From Daphnia pulex (taxonomy: Eukaryota > Arthropoda > Branchiopoda > Diplostraca > Daphniidae), in NCBI RefSeq assembly GCF_021134715.1, contig NC_060023.1:6324001-6388000 (forward strand): a DNA stretch of 64,000 nt. Reading direction: 5' to 3'. Below, in pieces: positions 1 through 12,128 of this stretch. Within the stretch, counting starts at the first letter, position 1, and every line of letters begins with the position of its first letter. A program made the position numbers and the translations under genes. The notes beneath the pieces were generated by a model that made no database searches, was not told the DNA's origin, and was given only the letters and a program-made list of their open reading frames with translations.

Positions 1-163
1 AGCTTCTCAGTTGACGGATGTCAAAGTTTGTTCAAATTTTATAGATATGTTACTTGCGTTTTTTAATCGTACATATGTTGTCCAGTTTGATCCTAAGACT
101 GATGCTGCTCAAAATTTAATTCGTTGGTTTTATGGCGGAAAAGCGTCACAGATTTGAGTGATC
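1..163. other. No gene recognised
   Basis: A short open stretch on the plus strand can be read here but it has no recognisable domain and no start codon in context. It may belong to the decayed retroelement just downstream. Confidence 0.4.
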
Positions 164-325
164 GCTATAATGAAGATGTTGTATTCATGGATTCGAGAGA
201 AAAATTTGTTTCGCTATACTGAAGATGTATTCATGGAAGGTGAGGGTTCAAGAAAAAATTTTGGTTTGCTATACTCAAAATATTATATTCGTGGAAAATG
301 AGGGTTCGAGAAAAAAATAAAGTTT
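164..325. repeat. Three-copy tandem repeat, unit about 50-55 bp
   Basis: Units start near 164, 213 and 268. Each begins with GCTATA, continues through a GAAGATGTATTCATGGA-like block and ends in a run beginning TTCGAGA or TTCAAGA followed by A-rich sequence. The copies are diverged from each other by substitutions and small indels, so the array is old. No coding role is visible. Confidence 0.75.
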
Positions 326-429
326 TTTATGAATCGCGTCGATTTCATACATCAGTCCTTGCGAACTATTGCTGGGTAAATTCCTGAAAGAATCTTAAAC
401 ATCCCTTAAACCTGTTGACACCTCTCTGC

Positions 430-720
430 TTCTTCGTAGAGATAAATTACTTCGCTCAGAAATTCTTAATCTATGGAATGAAATTTGGTCTAAGACTTCA
501 ACTGGAGCTCAAACCCGGCTGTTCTTTCCCTCAGTGGAAGCAGATTTTATCCTAGATTCGTCGTTTACCCCTTTTTTCTATGCAATTCTCTCCCAGGTCA
601 CTGCTGCTCCCTAAAAAAGTTCCTATTAAAGATAAAAAGAAATTCATCGCCTCTCTGTTCCTGTTTTTCAGGTGATGAAGAAAATATCAATCTTGTCATC
701 TTTGTCTTTACCAAGTAAAA
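430..720 (+). mobile_element. Decayed 3' end of a non-LTR retrotransposon ORF2
   Basis: Reading the plus strand gives LNLWNEIWSKTSTGAQ followed by LFFPSVEADF, then, after a one-base frame change near 594, GHCCSLKKFLLKIKR and SPLCSCFSGDEEN. This order (W-x-x-I-W then a G-H-x-x-x-x-x-L-x-x-F block then a Cys-x-Cys-x-G-x-E-E block) resembles the RNase H/C-terminal tail of Jockey- and I-like elements, as I know those families. The reading frame is broken and no reverse transcriptase is nearby, so this is a relic. A protein search against RNase H-bearing LINEs would settle it. Confidence 0.45.
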
Positions 721-2488
721 CGTTTCCAGAGAGGTCCTTATTGCATGAGCAACCAATCTGATCCTGTTGTGGCCAGTCACACTTTAAGCTTTCTCTGATC
801 GCAAATCCCGTTGGTCCTCCTAAATCATTTTTTGATCACTAACTAAACACTTTAAACTTCAGATTTGATCTCTCTCTTTCTTCCATCTTCTTTCCTCTGG
901 CTACCATAGTATCAGGGTACATCCTAGCGGGGCCGAATCTATCTAATCGATACTGGGACGATTTATGGCGAGTACCATAACTCCAATAACTCAGACTTAA
1001 CAAACTTTCATTCTTAAAATTTCGTTCTGTAGTCACGGGTTCGGCCATCTTTGGCCAGAGCAGAGTCACTCTTAAGAGAGCAGTTCCCTTTCTTGACGAG
1101 GAGCCAGGTTTGTTTCCTGGAAACGGCAGTTGTTAGTACTGATTTCGCTACGCTTGCTTTTGCACAGGTATTACAAATACCTGTCTTTTTCTCTTCTCTC
1201 TATCTAATCCCAGCTTCGCTTCGACCTGAGAGGACTGGTTGCACTAAACTGCCCAGCTAACTCCTGGACGAGAAGCACGCAAATCGTTCTTCTCTTTATC
1301 CTGTACGCCTAATCTCTACATCCCAAATCCAATCCAAAAGTTTTTCTGATCCTCTACCAATTGTTAGTGTGTCTCGTTACTTTTATCGTCAATAATCATG
1401 TGTATGATTATTATTTTGCATGTGTACACAGGCAACACTCGTCCTACGAGTATACGCCTTTTAATTTTAAAAAAAATTAATCGGGAGTGTTGGAAAGGAA
1501 AAACTCAGAGTGGAATCCTTTTTATGTGCATCATATAGATGCTTTTGGCGCGTCCAAGTTGCCTACGACGTCAAACAGCTAAACAATAGCTACCAGTAAA
1601 CCACAAAAAATCCATCGCCAATTTCGATTACAAACACAATTCAATCAATTGATTCATTTTTTAATCACGTGCATTCAATGTAATTAGCATTGGGTTCGGG
1701 ATCGCAAACACTTTTACTCCACAACCATACTTTACAGAAGTCCTTAGGGAACCTATCAAAGGATCCTCGACACATTGGTAGCAGTCAGACATGTGAAATT
1801 AAAGAAAGAAAATACAATAAAAGGTTGGACCTAGTGGAAAACTCGCGAGCGAAATGTAGGATAATGCATTCACCATTCACCATAGGCTACCATATCTAAT
1901 ACAAATATTGAAATGTATATCTTGAGTTTAATATTTCATTTCAGATTTTATTTTACTTCACATGTATTAACTTATTTTTATTCCCTACGGGAATCTCGCT
2001 CACCGTAGAGAGTTAAACATTTAAATTGTGAAGTTGTCTCTTATCTTTTTTCTGCTATAAATCAAAATCTGAATATAGTTGGCTAACCAAAGTTGCCAGC
2101 ACGATTAAATCGAAAAAAAAATTGACTAGAATAGGGCTAGTCCTGGAGCTAAATGGACAGTTTTTTACATGAGTTGCTTACATTATTTTCTTTTTAACAT
2201 AGTTCGATCGGGATGGGCCAAAAGCGAAAAATGACCACACACTTTTTTAAGTTAATCAATGGATTTGTCAATAAATTTTGCAAAAAATTTATTGCTTAAC
2301 GTTTACAAATTGTATTTGTATACTTAGTCAAACGAAAATTGATAAAATAAAAAAATTTATCGATGTTTAAAACTCATAAAACAAACTTTAATATATTAAG
2401 ATTAAGAGATAAGATATTAAGAGATTAAGATATTAAACAAACTTTAAGAAATTCCCTAAATTTCTTAATAATCTTTTTTTCTACAAGC
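721..2488. other. No gene seen; AT-rich sequence
   Basis: Only short, non-conserved open frames occur here. The stretch around 1,380-1,500 has an LTR-like look (TG-rich, with a short inverted motif) but I could find no partner copy, so I do not call it. Confidence 0.5.
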
Positions 2489-5073
2489 AGTGAAACGTCA
2501 ATGCTGTGTTCTTAAATGTACGTTTAGACTACAGGGTTTTGAGTGGTTTACGTTACGGCCGTGGGGAAGATTAGATTTGGAGGGGGGACTCAGATAAACA
2601 GAAGATGAACAAGACATGACGTGAACGATGAACACGGGATGACAGTCGAGAAATTTTTTTAAAAAACACCGTTCCTTTTTTAATGCTACTAGAGCGATTG
2701 GATGTACCGTGATAAATGAAAATAACTCACCCAAACGGTGAAAGAGCCAATTGGGTTAAATGTTCACTTGGAATCATTTGCGCAAAATATTTGCACCAAA
2801 CGGTGCTACAGCGGGGTTGGAATCCCGCATAGTAAACGTCAACAGCCATCTGTTCCGGGAAAGTTGAGTTTAATGAGAAAATAGGCCGCATGGTGATGTG
2901 GTGATAATGGTGTGTGCCGGAAGACGAAGGGAATTGGAGAGAGCAGCACTGCAACACATACGGAAATTTATGAGCACATCAGAATTTTGAATTCATTTAC
3001 ATCACATCAACAGCAACAACAATTGAAAAAAATTGAAAGTCTAAGGTTTGTGTAGTCTATCGCTACAGCGTGACAAGAGTTGACAAGAGTTGTTGGGTGA
3101 CAAGTGCGTGTGCGTGACAAGGAACTATATAGTTATTAGCGAAAGCGTCGCTCGAAGACACTTTTAAGGATCATCGTTCGATGTAGATGACCTAGGTAGT
3201 GCACTTGTGTAATTGATTGGCGTGCGCTGATGCACACGAAACCAAATTGACTTTCAGAAAGGCAAACTAACATTTTCAACAATTTTTTTTTAATTATTAT
3301 TATTATTATTTCGTTGCACCGACGGCAGCTCGACCTGAAGTCACGTACGTGAAAGTAAAAAAAGAGTTGTCCTTTTGCCCTTTATCCATCTCGCCCGGCT
3401 GCTATAAACCCCTCGCCGAAGGAGATTTGTCTAACTCTTTACTCTCGTTGGCATTCTAACTTCCCGGTTTGTTTGTTTTTGTTTTTTCTTATCACACCCT
3501 TATAACAATTACAAATTTTTCTGATGACGTCAATTAAAAATGACAATCATTTCCCCTATTCAAACGTTGTCGGTTGTGCCAGTTGTTATTGGAAAACGTT
3601 TAACAAGCAGCGAAATCAAAGTCCCTCATCATCGCCAAAGTGAAAAATGGGAGACAAAACGAATGCAAACTAATAGACTACTAGTACTACAGACTAATAG
3701 TAATTGCCGTATTGCGGCAAGAAGCTATGATATATCTGGTGTGGAGATCTCAAGGGCCCGTCAGAGTTTTGCCGTCAATTCATTGGAATTCACCACGTGG
3801 AACACGGCTACATCTACTGGATGAGAAATGGCAAAAACAGAGGGGGGACTCTTTTCTCATTCATTACAATAGCGAAACACGGATAATGAAACCCCCCACC
3901 CCATAAACAATGCTTGGCGACGACATGTCAACATGGAACGCCATTTATAACAGACAAAGCACTGTAATCTAACGAACAAGTTACTTAATCTAATGAAGCA
4001 CATCACTGCCAATGCGATTTTACTGCTGCCGGTCGAGGGTGGTGATGCGGTCACTGTTGGTCGTGGTGTTGTACTGTATGCTCGGTGAGTGTTCCGCATT
4101 CCAATGTGTAACGCCCCGTTTACAAGCGGTTTAGACTGAAGCACTGCACGTTGAGAAGGTTGGTGAAGGATGGGAAAGCTGTACTGTCTGCTCACTCTGT
4201 AGCGAGAACGTTCGGCAACATTGTGAAAGGGAAGTTTCTTTCTACGGTAACTGTTAAACACGGCGATGTTGTTTCATTCATTTTTGTCGGGAAAGGTCCA
4301 AGGTTCACGTTTCACACTGACATCTCTACCAGTTCTTCAAGCAATTTCTGTGATTTCGTTAATTGGTAAGAACGGTTATTTTCTTTAACATTGTCTTTTC
4401 TCTATTTGTTTATGTGTTTGCCAATTTTTTGCGAGCGTTCACTTCCACGGGTATAATTGGTGTGTGTGTGTGTGTTTGTTTGTGTGTTTCATTTTAGTTT
4501 GGGTGATGGAGATGGACTGGTTGGTGGTTGGCAGTCGTGTGACGCTGGCGAGCTACCAAATGAGGAACAAGTTGTGAAATGCTGAGCATTGTTGGCTGTG
4601 ATCTGCTGCTGGTGAGTGTTTCAGTCTCAAAATCTGTTGTTAAGACGAAAGTCATGGTGTTTCTACTTGCAGTTGCCGTCACTGATTACTAACCACTGAT
4701 GTCGACTGCGGCGACCAAGAACAAGAGACGACCAAGAAGAAGACTGAGGGTGGAGATGAACCTTCTATTCTACAGCGTTCAATTATTTTTTGTTTCTGGC
4801 CCTCTAAACGAAACGGTTTTCACAAAAATTTACAACAAAATATCGCCATTTCCTACCCCAAGGGAAGAATGAAAAGAAGAAACTATGTAAGAAACTAATA
4901 GGAAACAAAGTGGTGCGCAGGGTTCTCTCTTTCCTCTTGGCAGGATATGAACTTTGTAAAAAAGGCCTTTTTCTTAAACATTAACAATAAATATACTACA
5001 AAGAATATCGTATAGTGAATATGGCCTACTGGATGAATGCCGAAAAAAAACACTTTTGTTTATCGCGCGCCAG
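2489..5073 (+). repeat. Left arm of a 2.5-kb inverted repeat
   Basis: Read on the plus strand this segment matches the reverse complement of 50285-52769 along its whole length, with substitutions and small indels. Homology begins at AGTGAAAC near 2488 and stops at GCGCGCCAG near 5073. Shared landmarks are a (TAA)n/(TTA)n tract, a short GT microsatellite near 4460-4490 preceded by GTAAGAAC and followed by TTTTAG, and a terminal palindromic motif GCCTACTGG. Short reading frames in the two copies do not stay aligned, so I see no conserved protein. A TATAAA at about 3401 is TGTAAA in the other copy. It could be two copies of an unclassified transposon or an old inverted duplication. Confidence 0.8.
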
Positions 5074-6195
5074 TCGATCTATTCTCATTGGTTAAAACCG
5101 ACCATTGCTTATGCACCAAGAATCACGTGATAAATAGGCCACCTCCTGCGTTTTAGAGGCGGGTCACGGAGTCCAAACTTTAAACGTAAATAACCCGTAA
5201 AGTAAATTTTTCCCAGCTATAGTATGATTGGGAGATATTTTTTTTTTTCTCTTTTTTTTCTGTATGTTTTATTATTTTTTTATTTTTTTGCACCATCCCC
5301 TATTGATATTTTTCTTATTTTTAAAAGAAACACGACAGTTCTACATTAAAAAGTTATTTAGTTATCAATTTATTTATTTTAAAAGCACCCTGTGGGGTAA
5401 GCTGTCAGATATTTTGAGGGGCATGTTGGCATGCAGATAACTCACCAGAGGCTGAGTTGCAAGTTTTCAAAATTGGACGTAGAAATTTTGGAGCAATGGA
5501 GTATCGTCAGTAGCCAACTTACCCCGTAGGTGGGGCAAGTTGACAGACTTTTTTTTTTGCAGTTTTTCTCGATTTCACAATTTCGTGTAAATGAACATTG
5601 TAAACAAATACGAAAAATTCATAGAGAATTGAAATCTGAATCGGATTCATTCATTCATTTTACCAGTAGTATACTCAAAAAATTCAGAAAAAATGCACCT
5701 GCCAACTAGCCCCCCTCTCCCCTACACCAGATTAGCAATTGCATTCGCTAATCAAAAAGTTCCTTAAACAGATCAGCACGATTAGATAATCAAAACATCT
5801 GTTAACAGATGTTAATCAGCTAACTTAGCTAACCACGAAATCGCTGTGAAAAACCACGCTGTGAAAAACCAAAATTATCTTGCGCTGCCAGTCTGCTACT
5901 CACTTTTTTTAGCAAGCAGGGATAACATATTTGTTTTTGATAAACCTTCCCCAAAACCTTCAAAATTCAAGGAGATCAAGTAGATCCCTAGCAAAATATG
6001 ATTCCTTCTCAAGCGACAAATGTTTCCTCAATTCAATTAGAGAGAGAACTGACGGAAAGAGATGGTTTCATTTGCACCTGACACCTAAGTAAAATGCAAA
6101 AGTAAAATCAAAACTTTTTTCCGTTCTTGACCCAATTGGCAAAGAAGAAACCAAATTCGAACATACCCAGACCCCTCCCAAACGAATAATTTTTG
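5074..6195. other. No gene seen; MITE-like end motifs near 5390-5725
   Basis: The segment holds long T runs (about 5236-5290) and three related GGGG-rich blocks: GTGGGGTAAGCTGTCAGA at 5391, GGTGGGGCAAGTTGACAGA near 5531, and the reverse-orientation CTGCCAACTAGCCCCCCTC near 5700. The opposed outer blocks look like terminal inverted repeats of a small DNA element. From about 5865 the sequence becomes the upstream part of the duplicated cuticle unit. Confidence 0.4.
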
Positions 6196-6209
6196 TCCCT
6201 TCACCCAAC

Positions 6210-6217
6210 TATAAAAG
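6210..6217 (+). promoter_or_regulatory. TATA box of cuticle gene 1
   Basis: TATAAAAG lies 63 bases before the ATG. An arthropod initiator-like TCAGT at 6243-6247 is about 33 bases downstream. The same arrangement occurs in the two sister genes. Confidence 0.85.
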
Positions 6218-6272
6218 CCCCGATAGGGAAGATGTAAAGTATCAGTTGTTCTACAAATCAACCGAATTCAAC

Positions 6273-7064
6273 ATGAAGCTGGTAAGGAGACGACACGCAA
6301 GGCATTTAATCAGTCAACAGTCGTCGAATTCATTTGTGCTTTAATTGCCTCAGACTTGGGACTAAACTATGTGAAATATGATTTTCTAGTTTGTTATCGC
6401 CGCTGTCTTGGCCGTCGCTGCCACTGCCCCTTCCAGCTACAAGCCGGAATACAAAGCCCCAGCTTACGCTGCCCCAAGTTACTCTGCCCCGGCTTACGCT
6501 GCCCCAAGCTACTCTGCTCCGGCTTACGCTGCTCCGGCCTACGCCAAGGATAACAAATACGCAGGTATCACCGTCACCAGCCAATCTGATGAGCGCAATC
6601 TCGACGGCAGCAGCCAGTGGAGGTAATAAAAATCAACGAAATGTTAATTCTACTTTATTTACTAGTTATAACCTTGATGGATTCAATCGGTTAATCATTT
6701 CTTGATATTGATTAATTTGTGCAGCTACGCCCAGTCTGACTACACGACCCGCGAGGAATCGCAGGTGCAGAAAAAGATGCAAGGCGTCGCCTACGACTCT
6801 TACGGCAAAGCAACTTACGAGGATGTGATGGGTAACACCAACAAGGGATCTTCTTACTGGGTTTCCCCCGAAGGCGAGAAATTCACTTTGACCTGGGTCG
6901 CTGATGAGCAGGGATTCAAACCCAAGGGCGACCACTTGCCCGTCGCTCCCGTTCACGTCTACGAACTCCCCGTCGCTCCCGTCCATGAATACGAACTCCC
7001 AGTTGCTCCCGCTCTCCCCTACAAACGCACCGGACTCGGTTATTCCGGCAACAGTTATTACTAA
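6273..7064 (+). CDS. RR-1 cuticle protein, copy 1
   Basis: Secreted structural protein of the exoskeleton that binds chitin through the extended Rebers-Riddiford (RR-1) domain. Exons are 6273-6281, 6390-6622 and 6725-7064 (193 residues). Exon 1 encodes only MKL; exon 2 completes a signal peptide (FVIAAVLAVAATA) and then gives a spacer of AYAAPSYSAP-type repeats; exon 3 carries the RR-1 core around residues 68-153, with SYWVSPEGEKFTLTW and ADEQGFKPKGDHLP. The tail contains three PVAP-type repeats and ends GLGYSGNSYY. Introns are GT-AG and split the protein at the same places in all four cuticle genes. A polyadenylation-like AATATAAA is near 7152. The assignment to RR-1 is firm; stage and tissue of expression cannot be read from the sequence. 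Confidence 0.93.
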
Positions 7065-7649
7065 ATTATTAAATTATTAGACCAATGGATGCATAAATGA
7101 TGTCATATTTGATGTTGTCTTCGCGTTAATGTTGAGTGTGATTGTATAAAAAATATAAACCATCAAAGATTAAAGCAAGTTTTCAGAGTTCTACTTTCAC
7201 TTTTTACGAACTTGTAGCCGAGACTTTATAGTGATAAGACTACTGTTACTGTCCAACTTATTTTAAATTAATTTAAAGGTTTTATTTAAGGAGAATGGAG
7301 ACACACATCCGGGAAACACTTTACGTGATTCGATAAATCAATTTTGTTTTATTATATTTTATTCGAAATATTTCATTTGTTTGAGTCGTTTCCTATTTTT
7401 CAGATTGGCTTTGACTAATGACTAATGTAAGAAATTGAATAGCGCTGAAAAGACGCAATCCGACACAATTTGCCAATTTCTATTTCACGAAACGGATATA
7501 TTTCGGAATGGGTTGATGCCATTCAAAATGACTCTTTATCATGGAGGCATGAACAAACGAGAAACGTGAAAATCAAAAGTTGATTTCATCAAATAGTTTC
7601 TCTCCAGAAAATTGCGATTCTTTATTTCTCATCAATAAAACGATAATCG
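7065..7649. other. 3' flank of cuticle gene 1
   Basis: Non-coding sequence closely matching 20049-20640 downstream of copy 3. No independent gene is visible. Confidence 0.7.
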
Positions 7650-7830
7650 GCTCTCCCCTACAAACGCACCGGACTCGGTTATTCCAGCACCAGTTATTAT
7701 TAAGTTAAGAAATTATATTAGACCAATGAATGATTGAATGATGTCATATTTGATGTTTTCTTTGCGATAATGTTGAGTGTAATTGTATAAATAAATACAA
7801 ATTAGGCTATCTACAATTAACCAAGTTCTA
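7650..7830 (+). pseudogene. 3'-end relic of an RR-1 cuticle gene
   Basis: The last coding bases (ALPYKRTGLGYS then T-S-Y-Y-like codons) and the 3' UTR of a type-A cuticle gene are present without any upstream exon. The UTR matches copy 2 (15200-16012) better than the intact copy 1 immediately upstream, sharing the ATGATTGAATGATG block and the TGTTTTCTTTGCG block. It is therefore the remnant of an extra, deleted gene rather than a local slip of copy 1. Confidence 0.85.
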
Positions 7831-8421
7831 TTTTTACGAATTCATCCGAGAATTTAGTGATAAGCTAATATTCTCCAAATAGTAGACTAGCGGTAAAGAA
7901 TTTATACAAGGGACAAAAAAAAATATTCTTCAGTTCTTCCGATTTTATCTAATATGAAAAGGAAATTAACATTTAATAGCCTATATTATAAAAATAGTTT
8001 CGGTATTTTCCGATATTTTCGGAAATTTTTCTGAAGTTCTTCGGCTGTAACTGAAATCGATTGGCGATAAGAATCCTGCCTCTGCTGATGCAATCCGCCC
8101 ATTTTTTAAATATTCGACCAAACGGATTTATTATGCTCTATCTGTGCGAATATTTCACGAGTGTACAACATACAATAAATGGTGACTTGAAAAAAAAGGG
8201 AGAGCGTGAAACTCAACAGGAAAGACTTATTCACCAAAGGTTCTATACACGTGTTCTTCTGGAATCTTTCTTATCGACCAATCGCAATCGACGAAGGACG
8301 TTTTAAAATTATTATTTTGGGAGTAACGTGCGCGTTCTTAGATAAATAAATTTTGGAATCCCATAATTGTATCATAAAGTCTTGCGATAAGTGATATCAA
8401 AATGTTGTTTTGAAATTGCGC

Positions 8422-8676
8422 TCAAGGGCGTTGTCTGACAAAGCTGCGGGGAAATGCTTGCGCATATATAGGTGAATTGGCTTTGAGCGACTTTGAGTTC
8501 GTTACGAATCACTTATAACCAAAAGAAGAAACACAAAAGAATGAAAACGAATAACCGGAAACCGGCCGCTCTCTCTTATTACTGGAATCTGATTTTGTAC
8601 CATATAGGAGGACCTAATCTATTCCAGACATATTTCAGTTGTTAAACTCGTTCAACAAATAACATGAACACTCAGG
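8422..8676 (+). pseudogene. Promoter and exon-1 relic of a type-B cuticle gene
   Basis: Aligned with 20757-20998: CTCAAGGGCGTTGTCTG, the GCTGCGGGGAAATGCTTG block, the TATTTCAGTTGTT start region and a first exon ATGAACACTCAG followed by GTAGCC. The intact type-B gene has ATGACCAAGCTG there. No second or third exon follows, so the gene was lost after this unit was duplicated. Confidence 0.75.
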
Positions 8677-9326
8677 TAGCCAATAAACAGGAATTCTTCA
8701 TGGATATTTCGCAACGCATATTGGAACTTGATCTGCTTGAAATAATGTTTGACATATAAAACCCAAATAAAAATAAGAAATTTCCGAGGATATTTCTTTT
8801 TCATGTTTAGACTGTTTACACTCACTCCTACTTCATAAAATGTTATTTGACTAAAAGATACTGTCCCGCGGAGGCCGGAACGTCCACAACATTATAATAG
8901 GGTGCAGAGTGCTGTAAACATTTATAGTCTCTGACTTCCATTTGCTGGACTTATTTCTTCCAGTGACCTTTAAAGGGGTTGGACAAATAGTAATGGCTGA
9001 AAATTACAATATGACACATTAAACTACTTGTCGCTGTTTCAAATGTTTGAAAAATGTAGTTGGGTCAAAAACTGAGTACTAATTGATCTGCCACATTATT
9101 AATGAATTTATTTGTATTTGTAAATATTTTGAAGCTTGATCATCTGCTGTGGAGTGTAGACGCATTTTATTTGTCGCCTGGTGTTCCATTAATCGAAATT
9201 AAAGTGATTTTGTAATTTTTGTAAGAGACATAACTGTGACTGATTATGCAAGGCAACGCAGATTTGAAATGAAATTACATTCTTTATTAGTTCAAATTTC
9301 ACTGCTATAATTGGTCGGTGTGTTTG
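8677..9326. other. No gene seen
   Basis: AT-rich intergenic sequence with no long open frame or repeat that I can recognise. Confidence 0.5.
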
Positions 9327-10079
9327 CTAATCAACATCCACCAATATTGTTGTTCCTAGTACTATACAATAACACTGCGTTTCTGTTAAACAGTTGTCCA
9401 TGTGCAGCAAAGCGTCGAACCCGTCGAACCATTGATGGAACTGCCGGCAAGGGATTCGATAGTCAGCGTGTTGTCCGTCGACGTGCACAGCACTGTGCCC
9501 ACAGTGGGTGATCCGGTGATGATGAGGGTTGTTCGCTTGTTCCGCTGTTGCTGTAAAACTGCCCAAATAATTGTGTTTATCAAAGAAATTGTGCTGCAGC
9601 ATTATTTGTATCACAATTCACCGTGGTGTACGTGCCAGCCTGCGTATATATTAGACGGTCGTACAACTCATTTGAATTTTGCTCCCAACGGCTACCGTGA
9701 TGGCTAGACACTGTGCCGTTTGTGCCCCGGGAGTTCGGATGGTTTTGCACGATCCAGTCGTCGCAGTCGTCGTGGTGGAGCACGCGACTGCCAAGAGATT
9801 ATAATCTCTCATTGTAGTTTTCGGCGGCGTAGTAGTTGTCGGCGTTGTTGTTGTCGTCGGAGTAGTAGTTGTTGAAGTTGTAGTTGTTGTTGGGGTTATT
9901 GTTGTGTTTGATGTTGAAGTTTTGTTGACTTTGTGGTATCCTCCTGCACGACCAAAAGTGGCGAAATGATTGAAATGAGACTCAATTTCCCGAAGGCCAA
10001 GCCAACGGACCTCAGAATCATGCAGACTCGCTATCCAAATTATCTTCTTTCGATGTTCAAATTCTCCGTCTGAAAACAA
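9327..10079 (-). other. Possible fragment of a Thr-rich secreted protein gene
   Basis: On the minus strand a stretch of TTTTTPTTTT-type codons (about 9810-9930) is followed by open sequence in more than one frame, including LYDRLIYTQAGTYTT and, further on, TLIITGSPTVGTVLCTST. A plausible intron lies between about 9560 and 9620. Mucin-like Thr/Pro linkers are common in arthropod extracellular proteins, but I recognise no folded domain and cannot choose one frame. It may be a broken gene. Confidence 0.25.
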
Positions 10080-11438
10080 TGAAATTAATCAACCAGCATT
10101 CCAAGAATTAATATATAGCGACTATTATGTACAGTGTACTAAATTTAAAGTCTCATTCAATCAACAATTTGTACCTATATCATTACAGTTCAGGTTATTA
10201 TTCTCATGATGATTTAAATTCATTTCGTCGTCTGAAGGTGTTTCGGTGTATATTTGATTTCATAACGATCGTTGGATAATATTTCCAATGCTTTATTGCG
10301 AAACTTATCGAGGTATTGAATTTGTTTGCTGACAAAATTATGGTTATAACAGCACTGCTGCTGGAGGCGTCGTTTTCCCATCGCTCGTGATTTATTCGTC
10401 GCTGAGTGCTGGACATTCACAGCTAGAGATGAAGCTTGTAGCAGACCGGGGAACAGAATTTTTATTTAAATGAACAATTTGAGATAGTTGGAAATAACAG
10501 CAAGCACGTCAGTTGAAAATTGTAAGCGCGCATAATATAAAGTTAAGTTTAAGTAGGTTAATATAAATTTTAAATTACCGAGAAAGTAGCCGATTGAATA
10601 ACACTATTCATTATATTGATGAACTTCTGCATTTTGTTGAAGCGGGAGACGAATTACGAGGGTTATCACCAAGAAATCTGTCGTAAACTTTATTGGTTCT
10701 TAACTGGCGATACTCATTCACGAACTGATATTCTCGTATGGTCGCCTCACCGAACGATTTTCCTTCCTATACTTGCTCATAACGAAGCTATAATAAGGAA
10801 GAATATCTGTGTCATATAGGCACCAGAGCGTATAGGCTAATCTTTTTTATACGAACACGTATACATATTATTTACCGCTACGGTCTATGGTCTATGGGCT
10901 GAATAAGTTTTTTTTTGTTAGTATTTTCTTTTTCTCACTTATGGTTACTATATGTGCTGAAGTAGACGCGCAATGTTGTTATAAAGCTGCTGAAATACTT
11001 GTGCTAATTAAGCTGCATCTGTTATAGCATATTAAGGATACAAATTATACTCTTTATAGTACAAAAGAATAATTTTTTTTGTAAAATGACTTTTATGTTA
11101 GAAACAGAAAGAAACGGCTCACTTAATTTGGCTTACATGCTACTTAATCGAAGTAGAATTCAAACGTTCCAATCCGGCAATTCCACAGTTCTATCCGGGT
11201 GCAGACGAAAGTGTCAGATTTAGCATGATTCACCATATTTATTGATAAGAAAACTATCTTGATAAGGTGGAATTGCTACCCTTCGTTTTACTGCAGTTCT
11301 TATTCAAGTCTTGGTTAACATACGAGGAAATGGTTATGGGAATGAACATCTATTTTTCTTCACAATTTCCTGAAACACAAAAATAGAATTGGTGTCTAAA
11401 AATGGGACAAACATTTTTGTCACAAATTCAGTCACGGG
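10080..11438. other. No gene seen
   Basis: AT-rich, with only short random open frames on both strands. Confidence 0.5.
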
Positions 11439-11513
11439 TCACGGTTTGCCCTGATCAGCAACAACAGCAGGGACCTGAACAGGAGCTGACAATGACAGGC
11501 TCACAATTACAGA
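11439..11513 (-). pseudogene. Truncated second exon of the small secreted-protein family
   Basis: Behind an AG acceptor this exon encodes SVIVSLSLSAPVQVPAVV then ADQGKP and a stop. It is nearly identical to the first half of the exon at 12129-12278 but loses the Tyr/Gln/Gly tail. No ATGAAG first exon with a donor is found within several hundred bases upstream on the minus strand, so the copy is probably dead. Confidence 0.6.
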
Positions 11514-11845
11514 CTAAAAACGCGGATGCCTTTTTTACGATTAGACAGGCAGCAGCGGGCAGCAGTTTGTACTTTGATTGGTAAGAGAAAATTTCGAAAT
11601 AAAAATGACCTTAATTTATTCGAGCTAATTAAATCGAAAATAAATTGTGAATAACCTTCTTAAGGCAGAGAACTGACTGCTTTGCATAGGTTTGTTAAAA
11701 GCACAAATGTATTATATATGTTTAGCAAAATGATTATGTCAAGTAAATATAGTAAGGTCAATCATTCATGCGAATTAAATAATGTAAAATTAAAAAGTAA
11801 AAACTGCACGCGATCACTGCAGTAAAAAAAACATTTGCATACGCT

Positions 11846-11962
11846 TCAGTTGGAACCGAAACTGCAGATCGATCGGCAACCGTCTCTCGGTCGTTTCCTG
11901 TTGGCGAGTATGACACTCCTGCGTCCTGCAGCAACAACATCTCCAGCTCCGGCGTACTGCAT
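11846..11962 (-). pseudogene. Tail fragment related to the small secreted-protein family
   Basis: An open frame beginning MQYAGAGDVVAAG resembles the VQYAGAP ending of the gene at 12129-12367 and then runs into unrelated sequence. I read it as debris from a further family member. Confidence 0.35.
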
Positions 11963-12128
11963 CATCCAAGTCTATACAACAAGCCAAAAAATTTATATTA
12001 TGTCAATTTGACAACCTAAAACTGAATTGTGCCCAACCTCTCCGCCATCCGGCCGTCTCATCAGGAGATAAAAAAAAAAGGTTCAATGATGGAGGGCTCG
12101 CTTGGGTTGGGCTTGGGCCCCCCAAAAA

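Larger units (their letters stand above)
5865..8676 (+). repeat. Cuticle duplication unit 1
   Basis: This block is collinear with 18815-20999 (unit 3) and more loosely with 14860-16793 (unit 2). It runs from an upstream flank through a type-A RR-1 gene and its 3' flank to the promoter and first exon of a second, type-B cuticle gene. In this unit an additional stray 3' end of a type-A gene sits at 7650-7830, and the type-B gene is cut off after its first exon. The flanks are very similar to unit 3, which points to a recent duplication. Confidence 0.8.

Noticed and set aside
1380-1500. LTR of a Copia- or Gypsy-type element
   Set aside because: Some LTR-like bases are present, but there is no second copy, no primer site and no target duplication.
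2498-2957. Two small minus-strand frames at the outer end of the left inverted-repeat arm
   Set aside because: The corresponding frames in the right arm are fused or shifted, so the reading frame is not conserved.
5228-5440. Phe-rich open frame of 70 codons
   Set aside because: It is simply a translated poly-T tract with no conservation or start context.
6330-6584. Minus-strand open frames over the cuticle repeat exons (also at 15332, 19283 and 6666)
   Set aside because: They mirror the AYAAP repeat codons and the RR-1 exon; promoter, splice sites and signal peptide support only the plus strand.
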